A stretch of 64,000 nt of DNA from positions 186,001 to 250,000 of the forward strand of contig NZ_JANPLK010000059.1 in assembly GCF_031426495.1 (NCBI RefSeq). Direction: 5' to 3'. The translations under genes and the position numbers were made by a program. The notes beneath the pieces were generated by a model. The model ran no database searches and was not told where the DNA came from. It saw only the letters and a list, made by a program, of their open reading frames with translations. Of the stretch, positions 26,202 to 34,473 are shown one piece after another. The DNA is from Gemmatimonas sp. GTDB lineage: Bacteria; Gemmatimonadota; Gemmatimonadetes; Gemmatimonadales; Gemmatimonadaceae. How positions within the stretch are numbered: the stretch's first letter is position 1; every line of letters starts with the position of its first letter.

Positions 26202-26842
26202 CCGTGCCCCAGGCACATGGGGTGTCCTGCCCGAACTGCGGTGCACCGGTGCGCTTCCTCTGGGCGCAGGCGGTGCAGACGACCTGCACCTACTGTCGGT
26301 CGGTGCTCGTGCGCCGTGATCTCGACCTCGCCAAGCTCGGACAGCAGGCCGATTTCCCCGCCACCGGCTCACCGATCCAGATCGGCACCGAAGGTATGTG
26401 GCTCGATCAGCGATTCGTCGTGGTTGGCCGCATCGCCTATGGCTGGGCGCGTGGCAAGTGGAACGAGTGGCACTGCGTGCTCGCCGACGGAACCAGTGCC
26501 TGGCTGTCGGATGCCCAGCTCGAGTACGCCATGACGATCGCCGCGCCCTCCGACTTCGAGGTGCCCGCCGTGATGCAGGTGCGCGTAGGGGAGACGTATT
26601 TCTGGAATGACACGCCGTACGAGGTGGCCAGCATCACCGAGGCCCGCTATCTCGGCACTGAGGGCGAGCTCCCGTTCACGACGTGGGAGAAGTCGGCGTG
26701 TCTGTTCATCGATCTGCTCAACGCGCAGCATGGACTGGCCACGATTGACGGCTCGGAAGCACCGCCGATGCTGTTCCTTGGTGAGTTTGTGAACTTCGAC
26801 GACCTCCGATTCACGAATCTGCGGGAGTTCGAGGGATGGTAG
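26198..26842 (+). CDS. Zinc-ribbon DUF4178 protein
   Basis: A 214-residue soluble protein. An N-terminal zinc ribbon (CPNCGAPV ... CTYCRSVL) is followed by a DUF4178 domain (GTEGMWLDQRFVVVGRIAYG, WNEWHCVLADGTSAWLSDA). DUF4178 is a beta-rich domain of unknown function. The start GTG overlaps the speD-like stop and its end overlaps the next DUF4178 gene by seven bases, so these genes are tightly coupled. Confidence 0.82.
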   Translation: MTVPQAHGVSCPNCGAPVRFLWAQAVQTTCTYCRSVLVRRDLDLAKLGQQADFPATGSPIQIGTEGMWLDQRFVVVGRIAYGWARGKWNEWHCVLADGTSAWLSDAQLEYAMTIAAPSDFEVPAVMQVRVGETYFWNDTPYEVASITEARYLGTEGELPFTTWEKSACLFIDLLNAQHGLATIDGSEAPPMLFLGEFVNFDDLRFTNLREFEGW

Positions 26843-28158
26843 CGCCGTTCGAGACGCCGACCACGCGCGTGCCCAAGGCTGTCGGATTCAACTGTCCCTC
26901 GTGCGGCGCGTCCATCGAGTTGCATGCGCAAGGCTGGGCGGTGTCGGTCGTGTGCGGCGCCTGCGGGGCACAGCTCGATGCCACCGACGAAAATCTCAAG
27001 GTCCTGCAGTACGGCGAGCGCGTGACCGCCAAGCCGCACATCCCGCTTGGTACGCGTGGCACCTGGAAGGGCGCGCCATGGGACGTGATCGGCTTTCAGG
27101 TCGTCACGATCAGCGTCGAGGGCACCGACTACTCGTGGACCGAGTACGTCTGCTTCAATCCGTATCGCGGCTTCCTGTATCTCTCGGACTACCACGGGCA
27201 CTGGAACGTGATCGAGAAGCTGCGGCGGCGTCCCGAGCGCGAAGCGGGCGGCGACCGCCCGACGGTTGCACTGAACGGCACCACATACAAGCACTTTCAG
27301 ACCGCCACCGCGTACACCACGGCCGCCCTCGGCGAGTTTCCGTGGGAGCTGCGCATGGGCGACCACGTGGTGAGCCGCGACTTCGTGGCGCCGCCGTACA
27401 TCCTGAGCGCGGAAGCGTCGGGGAACGAGGTCACGTGGTCGTTGGGCACGTACACGCCGCCCGAGGTCATTCAGAAGGCGTTCGGGTTGGCCAAGCCGCT
27501 CATGCAGCCGATCGGCGTGTTCGCGAATCAGCCGAACCCGTTCGCCGACCTGCCGAAGCGCATGCTGGAGCGGTTCGCGCTGGCCTTGATCGCGCTCGTG
27601 CTGCTGCTGATTCTGAATGTCACGATGGCCAGCAACCGCACGGTGCTCGAGCAGGCGTTCACCTACTCGCGCTCGCAGGAGTCGCAGGCCGCTGTCACCG
27701 AGGTATTCGACCTCGAGGGTCGCACCTCCAATGTGGCGCTCGAGCTCGAGTCCGACCTCGACAACGACTGGCTGTTTCTCGTGCTGTCGCTGATCAACGA
27801 AACCACGGGCGAAACGCGCGAAGTCACACGGCAACTCAGCTACTATCGTGGTTCCGACAGCGATGGTTCATGGACGGAGGGCGACAAGCGCGAGCGCGTG
27901 AGCATCGCATCGATTCCCGCCGGTCGATACTTCCTGCGCGTGCAGGCCGAAGGTGGTGAACCGGCCAAGCCGTCGGCGTCGTACACCGTCCGCGTTCTGC
28001 GCGATGTACCACACTACGGATTCTACGGACTCGGCCTGCTGGCGCTCTTGGTGCCGGTGGTGCTCTCGCTCTTCCCCTCGGCCAGTTTCGAAGGCAGACG
28101 GTGGGCGGAGAGTGATCATGCTCCAACCTCCAGCGGTGACAGCGATGACGACGAGTAG
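26836..28158 (+). CDS. Zinc-ribbon DUF4178 membrane protein
   Basis: A 440-residue protein. An N-terminal zinc ribbon (CPSCGASIE ... CGACGAQLD) is followed by DUF4178 (GTRGTWKGAPWDVIGFQVVT, SWTEYVCFNPYRGFLYLSD). A first membrane helix lies near 250-268. An extracytoplasmic beta-rich domain (about 270-390) follows, with a second helix near 393-413 and an acidic Ser/Asp tail (GDSDDDE). The double-pass layout places the zinc ribbon and DUF4178 domain in the cytoplasm beside the SPFH protein. It overlaps the upstream DUF4178 gene. Confidence 0.83.
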   Translation: MVAPFETPTTRVPKAVGFNCPSCGASIELHAQGWAVSVVCGACGAQLDATDENLKVLQYGERVTAKPHIPLGTRGTWKGAPWDVIGFQVVTISVEGTDYSWTEYVCFNPYRGFLYLSDYHGHWNVIEKLRRRPEREAGGDRPTVALNGTTYKHFQTATAYTTAALGEFPWELRMGDHVVSRDFVAPPYILSAEASGNEVTWSLGTYTPPEVIQKAFGLAKPLMQPIGVFANQPNPFADLPKRMLERFALALIALVLLLILNVTMASNRTVLEQAFTYSRSQESQAAVTEVFDLEGRTSNVALELESDLDNDWLFLVLSLINETTGETREVTRQLSYYRGSDSDGSWTEGDKRERVSIASIPAGRYFLRVQAEGGEPAKPSASYTVRVLRDVPHYGFYGLGLLALLVPVVLSLFPSASFEGRRWAESDHAPTSSGDSDDDE

Positions 28159-28170
28159 AGGAGGGTGCTG

Positions 28171-28356
28171 ATGGGTGCCCGTATGTACACCATCTGGGCG
28201 GTGGTCGTGTTGGCGGTACTGGGTTCCGCCCAGTATCGCGGCTGGAGCCTGACCCGTGCCAATGAGTCCCGTAACAACCCCCGGTCGGTCCGCGACAATC
28301 CCGGCGCGTATCGCAGCTCGTACTACATCCCGGGGCGCACGCTCCGCGGCAAGTGA
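28171..28356 (+). CDS. Small single-pass basic membrane protein
   Basis: A 61-residue peptide. A hydrophobic helix (about 7-23) is followed by a basic, Asn/Ser/Tyr-rich tail (RDNPGAYRSSYYIPGRTLRGK region). GAGGAGGG (28158-28165) stands five bases before the ATG, a strong ribosome site that supports translation and this start over GTG 28165. No family is recognised. Its place between DUF4178 and DUF350 genes suggests it is a subunit or a substrate of the system. Confidence 0.7.
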   Translation: MGARMYTIWAVVVLAVLGSAQYRGWSLTRANESRNNPRSVRDNPGAYRSSYYIPGRTLRGK

Positions 28357-28366
28357 GGCTCCCGTA

Positions 28367-28576
28367 ATGGACCAGTTCCTACAGAACGTGCTCAACTCCG
28401 CCGCCTACGCGCTCATCGGTGTCGTGATGTTCGGCCTCGCGTTCGTCGTCATGGACGTGCTCACCCCCGGCAAGCTCTGGGATGAGATCAGCGAAAAGCG
28501 AAACACGGCTGCCGCGATTCTCATCGGCTCGGTGGCGATTGCGATTGGCATCATCGTCGCCGCTGCCATTCACTAG
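28367..28576 (+). CDS. DUF350 (YjfL-like) membrane protein
   Basis: A 69-residue protein with two membrane helices (LNSAAYALIGVVMFGLAFVV and AAAILIGSVAIAIGIIVAAA) joined by a short loop (DVLTPGKLWDEISEKRN). This is a single DUF350 unit, the family of E. coli YjfL, which is usually encoded beside polyamine- or ATP-grasp-related genes. The stop TAG overlaps the GTG start of the aminopropyltransferase gene (TAGTG). Confidence 0.8.
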   Translation: MDQFLQNVLNSAAYALIGVVMFGLAFVVMDVLTPGKLWDEISEKRNTAAAILIGSVAIAIGIIVAAAIH

Positions 28577-30072
28577 TGCAGCTCGCGCTGTTCATCTCTG
28601 TTTGTCTCATCGCCGCCTGTGGGCTCATCTACGAGCTCGTGGCCGGCGCGCTCGCGTCGTACCTGCTCGGCGATAGCGTCACGCAATTCTCGACGATCAT
28701 TGGGACGTATCTGTTCGCGATGGGTATTGGCAGCTGGCTGTCGCGCTACGTAGTGCGCGGCGTGGTCGCTCGCTTCGTGCTCATCGAAATGATCGTCGGT
28801 GTGGTCGGCGGGCTGTCGTCGCTGATTCTGTTTCTCGCCTTTGCCTATACGGAGGCGTTCCGCCCCACGCTGTACGGTATCGTGCTGCTGATCGGCATTC
28901 TGGTGGGGCTCGAGATCCCGTTGCTGATGCGCATTCTGCAGGACCGCTTCAGCTTCAAAGACGTGGTCGCCAACGTGCTCACGTTCGACTACATCGGCGC
29001 CCTGTTCGCGTCGTTGCTCTTCCCGCTGCTGTTGGTGCCACGCCTCGGTCTGGTGCGTTCGGCGCTGTTGTTCGGTGTCATCAACGTGTTGGTCGGACTC
29101 TGGAGCACCTGGCTGTTTCGCGACGTCTTGCCGCGCAAGAACTGGCTCCGCGCCGGCGGCGTGCTGGCGCTATTGGTGCTCAGTGCCGGTCTCTGGAAGG
29201 GGCAGCAGATTACCACGCTAGCCGAAGAAGGCATGTACGCCGACCCGATCATTCTGGCCAGGGACACGCGCTACCAGCGCATCGTGCTCACCAGCTGGAA
29301 GGATGATCTGCGGCTCTATCTGAACGGGCACCTGCAGTTCGCCTCCCGAGACGAATACCGCTACCACGAGGCCCTCGTGCATCCCGGACTGTCGGCCGCG
29401 ACGGCGCGCGGTCGCGTGTTGGTGCTGGGCGGCGGCGACGGACTCGCCGTGCGCGAGATCCTCAAGTATCCCGACGTGCAGCAGATCACGCTGGTCGATC
29501 TCGACGAAGGCATGACGGCGCTCTTTCAGCAGCATCCGCGGCTTACCGGCTTGAACCAAAAGTCACTGAACGATGCCCGAGTGAAAGTCGTGAACGCCGA
29601 TGCCTTCACCTGGCTCGACAGCTCGGCCGTGCAGTTCGACTTCGTCGTCATCGACTTTCCCGATCCGTCCAACTATCACGTGGGCAAGCTGTACACGAGC
29701 GCGTTCTATCGCCTTGTGAAACAGCACATCGCGCCCGGTGGCTTCCTGGTGGTGCAGAGCACGTCGCCCATGTTTGCGCGTCAGTCGTTCTGGAGCATCG
29801 TGACCACGCTCGAGGGGGCCGGACTCCGCACGTGGCCGTATCACGTGTACGTGCCGAGCTTCGGCGAGTGGGGCTTCGTGATTGCGGGACTCAGCAGCTA
29901 CGCGCCGCCGGCCACGCTCCCCGAAGGTCTTCGCTATCTCACGGCCTCCAGCGTACCGGCCTTGTTCGACTTTCCGGCCGATATGCAGCGTGTGCCGGCG
30001 CTGGCCAACCGGCTGAACGATCAAGTCCTCGTGCGTTACTACGAGCACGAGTTCGACGCGATCAACCGGTGA
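28576..30072 (+). CDS. Membrane-anchored polyamine aminopropyltransferase
   Basis: A 498-residue fusion. The N-terminal 210 residues hold about seven membrane helices. The rest is a spermidine-synthase-like domain: YQRIVLTSW, YLNGHLQFASRDEYRYHEAL, AdoMet-type motif VLGGGDGLAVREIL (GGGDG 285-289), LVDLDEGM and the catalytic acidic VIDFPDPSNYHVGKLYT. It should move aminopropyl groups from decarboxylated AdoMet to an amine at the membrane face. The acceptor is unknown and need not be putrescine. Start GTG, overlapping DUF350. Confidence 0.9.
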   Translation: MQLALFISVCLIAACGLIYELVAGALASYLLGDSVTQFSTIIGTYLFAMGIGSWLSRYVVRGVVARFVLIEMIVGVVGGLSSLILFLAFAYTEAFRPTLYGIVLLIGILVGLEIPLLMRILQDRFSFKDVVANVLTFDYIGALFASLLFPLLLVPRLGLVRSALLFGVINVLVGLWSTWLFRDVLPRKNWLRAGGVLALLVLSAGLWKGQQITTLAEEGMYADPIILARDTRYQRIVLTSWKDDLRLYLNGHLQFASRDEYRYHEALVHPGLSAATARGRVLVLGGGDGLAVREILKYPDVQQITLVDLDEGMTALFQQHPRLTGLNQKSLNDARVKVVNADAFTWLDSSAVQFDFVVIDFPDPSNYHVGKLYTSAFYRLVKQHIAPGGFLVVQSTSPMFARQSFWSIVTTLEGAGLRTWPYHVYVPSFGEWGFVIAGLSSYAPPATLPEGLRYLTASSVPALFDFPADMQRVPALANRLNDQVLVRYYEHEFDAINR

Positions 30073-30082
30073 TCGTGCTTCG

Positions 30083-31699
30083 ATGAGCACGTCGCGTCGC
30101 GAATTTGTGCGCGCCCTCGGGGTCATCGCGGTAGCGCCGGCGTTGATCGGGCTCACCGGAAAGGGTCGCGTGATCGGCGGCGGCTTCGTGCCCGACGGCA
30201 GCGCGGAGGGCCACCTGATGCGCGACAGCGCCGCGCGCGCTCGGCTTCGCACGAGTGCGGCCAGGCGGGCCGAGCGCCGCGTGAAGGTCGCCATAGTCGG
30301 TGGAGGCATGGGTGGCCTCTCGGCCGCGTGGAGACTCGATGCCCTGGGCATGCACGACTGGACGCTGCTCGAAATGGATGCGCGTACCGGCGGCAACGCA
30401 CGCTCGGCTGACTATCGCGGGCAGCGCGCGCCATGGGGAGCGCACTACGTGCCGGTGCCGTCGCACGACGCCGTGCACGTGCGACAGCTGTTTCGCGAGC
30501 TCGGCGTGCTCAGTGCCGACGGCGTATGGGACGAGCGCGTGCTCTGTCACACACCGCAAGAGCGCATCTGGCAGCACGGCCGCTGGCACGAAGGACTCGA
30601 ACCCACCGACGCCATGTCGCGGGCGCACCGCGAACAGTTCCGCCGCTTCGAGGAGCGCATCGGCGAGTGGCGCGCGACGGGCATGTTCAGCGTGCCCAGC
30701 GCCGAGGGACATGCCCGCCGACTCGCCGCGCATCGCGCCGGCGGCGTGGCCGCCAAGCAGGCGGCGGCGGTTGGCGCGCTCGATGCACAGACGGCGCTGG
30801 AGTGGATGACCCGTGAGGGCTTCGACGCCCCAGCGCTGCGCTGGTGGGTGGAATACGGCACACGCGACGACTACGGTGCGTCGCTGAGTCAGGCCAGTGC
30901 GTGGGCTGCGGTGCATTACTTCGCCGGACGCGACAAGGAAGAGCAGGGGCCGCTCACGTGGCCGGAAGGCAATGACTACATCGCCCAACGACTCACGCAG
31001 CGATTGTCGGCGCGGCGGCATGCCGACGGGCGCGCACGCATCATGACCGGCGCCCCGGCTTGGAACGTGGCGCGACGCGGCACGAAGTGGATCGTCGATA
31101 CGCCCACAGAACGCATCACGGCCGACGTCGTGATCTGGTGCGCGCCGCTCTTCGTGCTGCCACGGGTATGCGACGTAGTCACGCTCCCCGTGACGCAGGA
31201 GTATGCGCCGTGGGTCGTGGCCAACATCGTGGTCGAACGGCCGCCGGCATCGGTAGGCGCGGAGCTCGCCTGGGACAACGTGATCTACGGCAGCCGCTCA
31301 CTCGGATACGTGAATGCCGCCCATCAGAGCTTGGGAACGTCCCCCGATCGCACCGTATGGACATGGTATCACGCCGTAGTCGATCGCCCCGCGCGTGAGG
31401 CGCGGCAGTACCTGCAGCAGCGCCCGTGGACGGCGTGGCGCGACGAGATCCTGGCCGACCTGTCGCGCGCCCACGGCGACATCGCCGACTGCGTGGCGCG
31501 CATCGACATCATGCGCTGGGGGCACGCCATGGCGCGCCCCACGCCCGGTGTGCTGGGTCAAATCGCCGCGCTGCAATCGTGGCAACCCGCTCCACACATG
31601 TACGTGGCGCACGCCGATCTGAGCGGGCTGAGCCTGTTCGAGGAGTCACAATGGCATGGCGTACACGCGGCTGACTCAGCGTTCGCTGCCATAGGCTAA
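30083..31699 (+). CDS. Twin-arginine exported FAD amine-oxidase-like protein
   Basis: A 538-residue flavoprotein. The N terminus carries a twin-arginine signal (SRREFVRALGVIAVAPAL). The FAD-binding motif is VAIVGGGMGGLSAAWRL near residues 72-88, followed by MDARTGGNARS. The rest has the pattern of flavin amine oxidases/protoporphyrinogen oxidases, with DVVIWCAP and a closing ADLSGLSLFEES. It lies 10 bases after the aminopropyltransferase gene and ends the operon. It may oxidise a polyamine or a modified product outside the cytoplasm; this is inference from position. Confidence 0.82.
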   Translation: MSTSRREFVRALGVIAVAPALIGLTGKGRVIGGGFVPDGSAEGHLMRDSAARARLRTSAARRAERRVKVAIVGGGMGGLSAAWRLDALGMHDWTLLEMDARTGGNARSADYRGQRAPWGAHYVPVPSHDAVHVRQLFRELGVLSADGVWDERVLCHTPQERIWQHGRWHEGLEPTDAMSRAHREQFRRFEERIGEWRATGMFSVPSAEGHARRLAAHRAGGVAAKQAAAVGALDAQTALEWMTREGFDAPALRWWVEYGTRDDYGASLSQASAWAAVHYFAGRDKEEQGPLTWPEGNDYIAQRLTQRLSARRHADGRARIMTGAPAWNVARRGTKWIVDTPTERITADVVIWCAPLFVLPRVCDVVTLPVTQEYAPWVVANIVVERPPASVGAELAWDNVIYGSRSLGYVNAAHQSLGTSPDRTVWTWYHAVVDRPAREARQYLQQRPWTAWRDEILADLSRAHGDIADCVARIDIMRWGHAMARPTPGVLGQIAALQSWQPAPHMYVAHADLSGLSLFEESQWHGVHAADSAFAAIG

Positions 31700-31706
31700 C
31701 CAAGCG

Positions 31707-31888
31707 CCAAAGCCCAAAGCCCAAAGCCCAAAGCCCAAAGCCCAAAGCCCAAAGCCCAAAGCCCAAAGCCCAAAGCCCAAAGCCCAAAGCCCAAAGCCCA
31801 AAGCCCAAAGCCCCCAGCCCACAGCCCACAGCCCACAGCCCACAGCCCACAGCCCACGGCCCAAAGCCCACAGCCCCCAGCCCCCAGA
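31707..31888. repeat. Tandem heptanucleotide array, 26 units
   Basis: Fifteen identical CCAAAGC units (31707-31811) are followed by eleven variants, mainly CCACAGC, with CCCCAGC, CCACGGC and one CCAAAGC. It fills most of the gap between the FAD gene and the GroES-like gene. All three minus-strand frames are open here only because the unit lacks stops. The array resembles short tandemly repeated repetitive sequences known from cyanobacteria. Confidence 0.9.
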
Positions 31889-31927
31889 CTAGATTCCACT
31901 AAGAACCCCAGCGCGTGTCAGGAGTAC

Positions 31928-32317
31928 ATGAATCGCAAGCACAAACGTCTGCTCGTCGTCGGTGACCGCGTCCTCGTGAAAACCGAAGAAGGCGACCAGC
32001 GCTCGAAAGTCGGGCTCTATCTGCCCCCCACGGCCATCGATAATCAGGCAGTGCAAGGTGGCGAGATCGTCTCCACCGGCCCTGGCCTCGCGCTCCCGGA
32101 ACTCACCGATCAGGGCGAAGAGCCTTGGCGGATCTCCGGTGGCTCCGGCCGTGAGGCGCGCTTCGTGCCCATGCAGGCGCAGGTCGGCGACTACGCGCTC
32201 TTCTTCAGAAAAGCCGCCGTCGAAATCACGTTCGAGAACGAGCAATATCTCGTGGTGCCGCAGGCGGCGATTCTCGCCCTCGTGCGTGAGCCGCGCGAAG
32301 ACATTCCGGAATACTAG
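31928..32317 (+). CDS. GroES-like co-chaperonin, long form
   Basis: A 129-residue protein of the Cpn10 fold: GDRVLVKTEEGDQRSKVGLYLPPTA, GEIVSTGPG, and a closing QVGDYALFFRKAAVEITFENEQYLVV. Normal GroES is about 95 residues; this one has an insertion of about 20 (LPELTDQGEEPWRISGGSG region) and a C-terminal extension. No groEL is nearby, so it is probably a paralogue, not the main co-chaperonin. It is 11 bases from a bacilliredoxin gene. Confidence 0.85.
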   Translation: MNRKHKRLLVVGDRVLVKTEEGDQRSKVGLYLPPTAIDNQAVQGGEIVSTGPGLALPELTDQGEEPWRISGGSGREARFVPMQAQVGDYALFFRKAAVEITFENEQYLVVPQAAILALVREPREDIPEY

Positions 32318-32328
32318 GAGATCGACCC

Positions 32329-32751
32329 ATGATGTATCCCGAGTACATGCTCCAGCCCATGCGCGAAGAACTCACGCGCCTTGGCGTGCAGGAACTGCGC
32401 ACCGCCGACGCCGTCGATGCCTTGCTGCAGGAACACAAGGGGACCGCGCTCGTCGTCGTGAACTCCGTGTGCGGCTGCGCCGCGCGCAACGCGCGTCCGG
32501 CGATCGCCATGGCGCTGGCCAATGCCGCCAAGCCGGAAGTGTCCACCACGGTGTTTGCCGGCCAGGATCGTGAAGCCACCGACCGGGCGCGCTCCTACTT
32601 CACCGGCTACGCGCCAAGTTCCCCGTCGATTGCGCTGTTCAAGGACGGCGACGTCGTGTTCATGCTGGAGCGCTATCAGATCGAAGGCCGCAGCGCGCAG
32701 GAAATCGCGCAGGATCTCGCCGGCGCGTTTGACCAGTACTGCGCCGCGTAA
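32329..32751 (+). CDS. BrxA/BrxB family bacilliredoxin
   Basis: A 140-residue thioredoxin-fold protein of the YphP/YqiW family. The redox motif is CGC (C48-G49-C50 in NSVCGCAARNARP), and the conserved FAGQDREATDRAR and PSSPSIALFKDG are present. In Firmicutes these proteins remove bacillithiol from oxidised proteins; a role in thiol repair is likely here. GAG at the proper distance precedes the ATG; a second ATG follows at once. It appears co-transcribed with the GroES-like gene. Confidence 0.9.
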   Translation: MMYPEYMLQPMREELTRLGVQELRTADAVDALLQEHKGTALVVVNSVCGCAARNARPAIAMALANAAKPEVSTTVFAGQDREATDRARSYFTGYAPSSPSIALFKDGDVVFMLERYQIEGRSAQEIAQDLAGAFDQYCAA

Positions 32752-32790
32752 TCAGCGGCGTCCTCGTGTGACGACACGCCAGTACTGGCC

Positions 32791-34473
32791 GTGAACAACC
32801 CGAACGACGGCACCGCCGACGCCTTGGCGCGTGCCGTCGCCGGACAGTTCTCCATTGAGCGCGAGATCGGACGTGGCGGCATGGGCGTCGTGTATCTCGC
32901 CCGTGACGAGCAGTTGCATCGGGCCGTGGCGATCAAGACGCTGCCGCCGCATCTGTCGTACGATCCGCAAGTGCGCGCGCGCTTCCTGCGCGAGGCGCGC
33001 ACCGCGGCCGCGCTGTCGCACCCCAACATCGTGCCGGTCTACACGGCCGCCGAGCGCGATGCCGTCGTGTACTTCGCGATGGGCTATGTCGACGGCGAGT
33101 CGCTCGCGGAGCGGCTCACGCGGGACGGTCCGATGACCGTTGCCGGCATCGTGCCGATTATCCGGCAGCTCGCCTCCGCCCTGGGCTATGCGCACGAACA
33201 CGGCGTCGTGCATCGTGATGTGAAGGCGGAGAACATCCTGCTCGATGCGCATGGACGGGTCATGGTCACCGACTTCGGCATCGCGCGCGTCACCGAATCG
33301 CAGCCTCTCACGGCCACCGGCACCGTGCTCGGCACCGTGCAGTACATGAGTCCGGAGCAGGTGTCGGGTGAGCCGCTCGATGGGCGCAGCGATCTCTATG
33401 CGATCGGTGTACTCATGTTCTTCGCGGTCAGTGGCCGGTTTCCGTTTGAGCGGCCGTCCGCGTCGGCGGTGCTGGTGGCGCACGTGAATGCACCGGCGCC
33501 GCGCCTGCGCGATTTCGTCCCGGACGTGCCGTCGCCCTTGGACGATCTGGTGGCCACGTTGCTGGCCAAGTCGCCCGATCGGCGGTTGTCGTCGGCGCGT
33601 GATCTGCTCACGGCGCTGGCGTTCATGTCGAGCGCGGCACTGGAGGGCGCGGTGCCCAATCGGACGCTCGCCCGGGCGCCGGTGGTGCCGCTCGCGTTCC
33701 CGTCGCCGCTTTCGAGCGCCGATGCACAGCAGGTGTGGGCGCGCGCGGCCGAGCTGCAGGCGCATACTGGTGCGGTGGTGCCGCCGCCGCACTTTGAACC
33801 GACTGCGGAGAGCGAGACCCGCGGCTACACGCCAGCAATCGTGAAAGAGGCCGCGGTGGATGCGGGGATCGACGCCCGGTATGTGGAGCGGGCGCTCCTG
33901 GAGCGGTCAAACGCGTCGCGGGCGCCGGTGAGTGTACCGCATGGCGAAACCATGGTCCGCAAACCGAACGTCTTGCTGGGAGCGGGCACGAAGATCGAGG
34001 TGTCGGCGGCGTTCGACGGCGAATTACAGACTGACGACTTCGAAGAAGTGGCCGACGAAATCCGTCTGGCCTTGGGTGAGATGGTCACGGTCAGCGCCGT
34101 CGGACGTACGCTCACTGTGACCACCGGCATGCCGTCCAACCGGCAAGGTGGGATGCCACGCTTCATCCAAGTACATCTCGCCTCACGCAACGGACGGACC
34201 ACGGTACGAGCGTTCGAAGACCTGACGCAGCTCGCCGGGGGATTGTTTGGCGGCCTCGGGGGAGGGCTTGGTCTGGGCGGCGGCGCCATGGTCGCCGGCT
34301 TGATTTCGGGGGTGGCCGGGGGTGGAGCGGCGCTCGTGCTGGCGGCGCTGGCGTCGACGGTGGTCGGGGCGCTGGCCACGGCGCGTTTCTTCTTCATGCG
34401 CAGCGCGAGGAGTCGGCAAGACGAACTGGAGCGCTTGGTTCAGCGTGTGATCGCCCGCGCACGCGGAAGCTGA
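32791..34473 (+). CDS. PknB-type Ser/Thr protein kinase with membrane C terminus
   Basis: A 560-residue protein. The kinase domain covers about 20-285: glycine loop GRGGMGVVY (27-35), Lys K49, catalytic HRDVKAEN (141-148), DFG (161-163), and an activation loop ending in GTVQYMSPEQ. All catalytic residues are present. A linker and a soluble domain of unknown type (about 330-480) follow, then a Gly/Ala-rich double membrane helix (about 482-540) and a basic tail. The usual PASTA repeats are absent. The start is GTG. It is followed by the long AT-rich leader of the pilin genes. Confidence 0.92.
   Translation: MNNPNDGTADALARAVAGQFSIEREIGRGGMGVVYLARDEQLHRAVAIKTLPPHLSYDPQVRARFLREARTAAALSHPNIVPVYTAAERDAVVYFAMGYVDGESLAERLTRDGPMTVAGIVPIIRQLASALGYAHEHGVVHRDVKAENILLDAHGRVMVTDFGIARVTESQPLTATGTVLGTVQYMSPEQVSGEPLDGRSDLYAIGVLMFFAVSGRFPFERPSASAVLVAHVNAPAPRLRDFVPDVPSPLDDLVATLLAKSPDRRLSSARDLLTALAFMSSAALEGAVPNRTLARAPVVPLAFPSPLSSADAQQVWARAAELQAHTGAVVPPPHFEPTAESETRGYTPAIVKEAAVDAGIDARYVERALLERSNASRAPVSVPHGETMVRKPNVLLGAGTKIEVSAAFDGELQTDDFEEVADEIRLALGEMVTVSAVGRTLTVTTGMPSNRQGGMPRFIQVHLASRNGRTTVRAFEDLTQLAGGLFGGLGGGLGLGGGAMVAGLISGVAGGGAALVLAALASTVVGALATARFFFMRSARSRQDELERLVQRVIARARGS

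Noticed and set aside
31707..31888. CRISPR array
   Set aside because: Units are 7 bases and contiguous, with no spacers and no cas genes nearby.
31509..31899. Overlapping minus-strand ORFs encoding LWALGFG-type peptide repeats
   Set aside because: They exist in all three minus frames only because the CCAAAGC heptamer lacks stops on that strand; there is no start signal or protein family.
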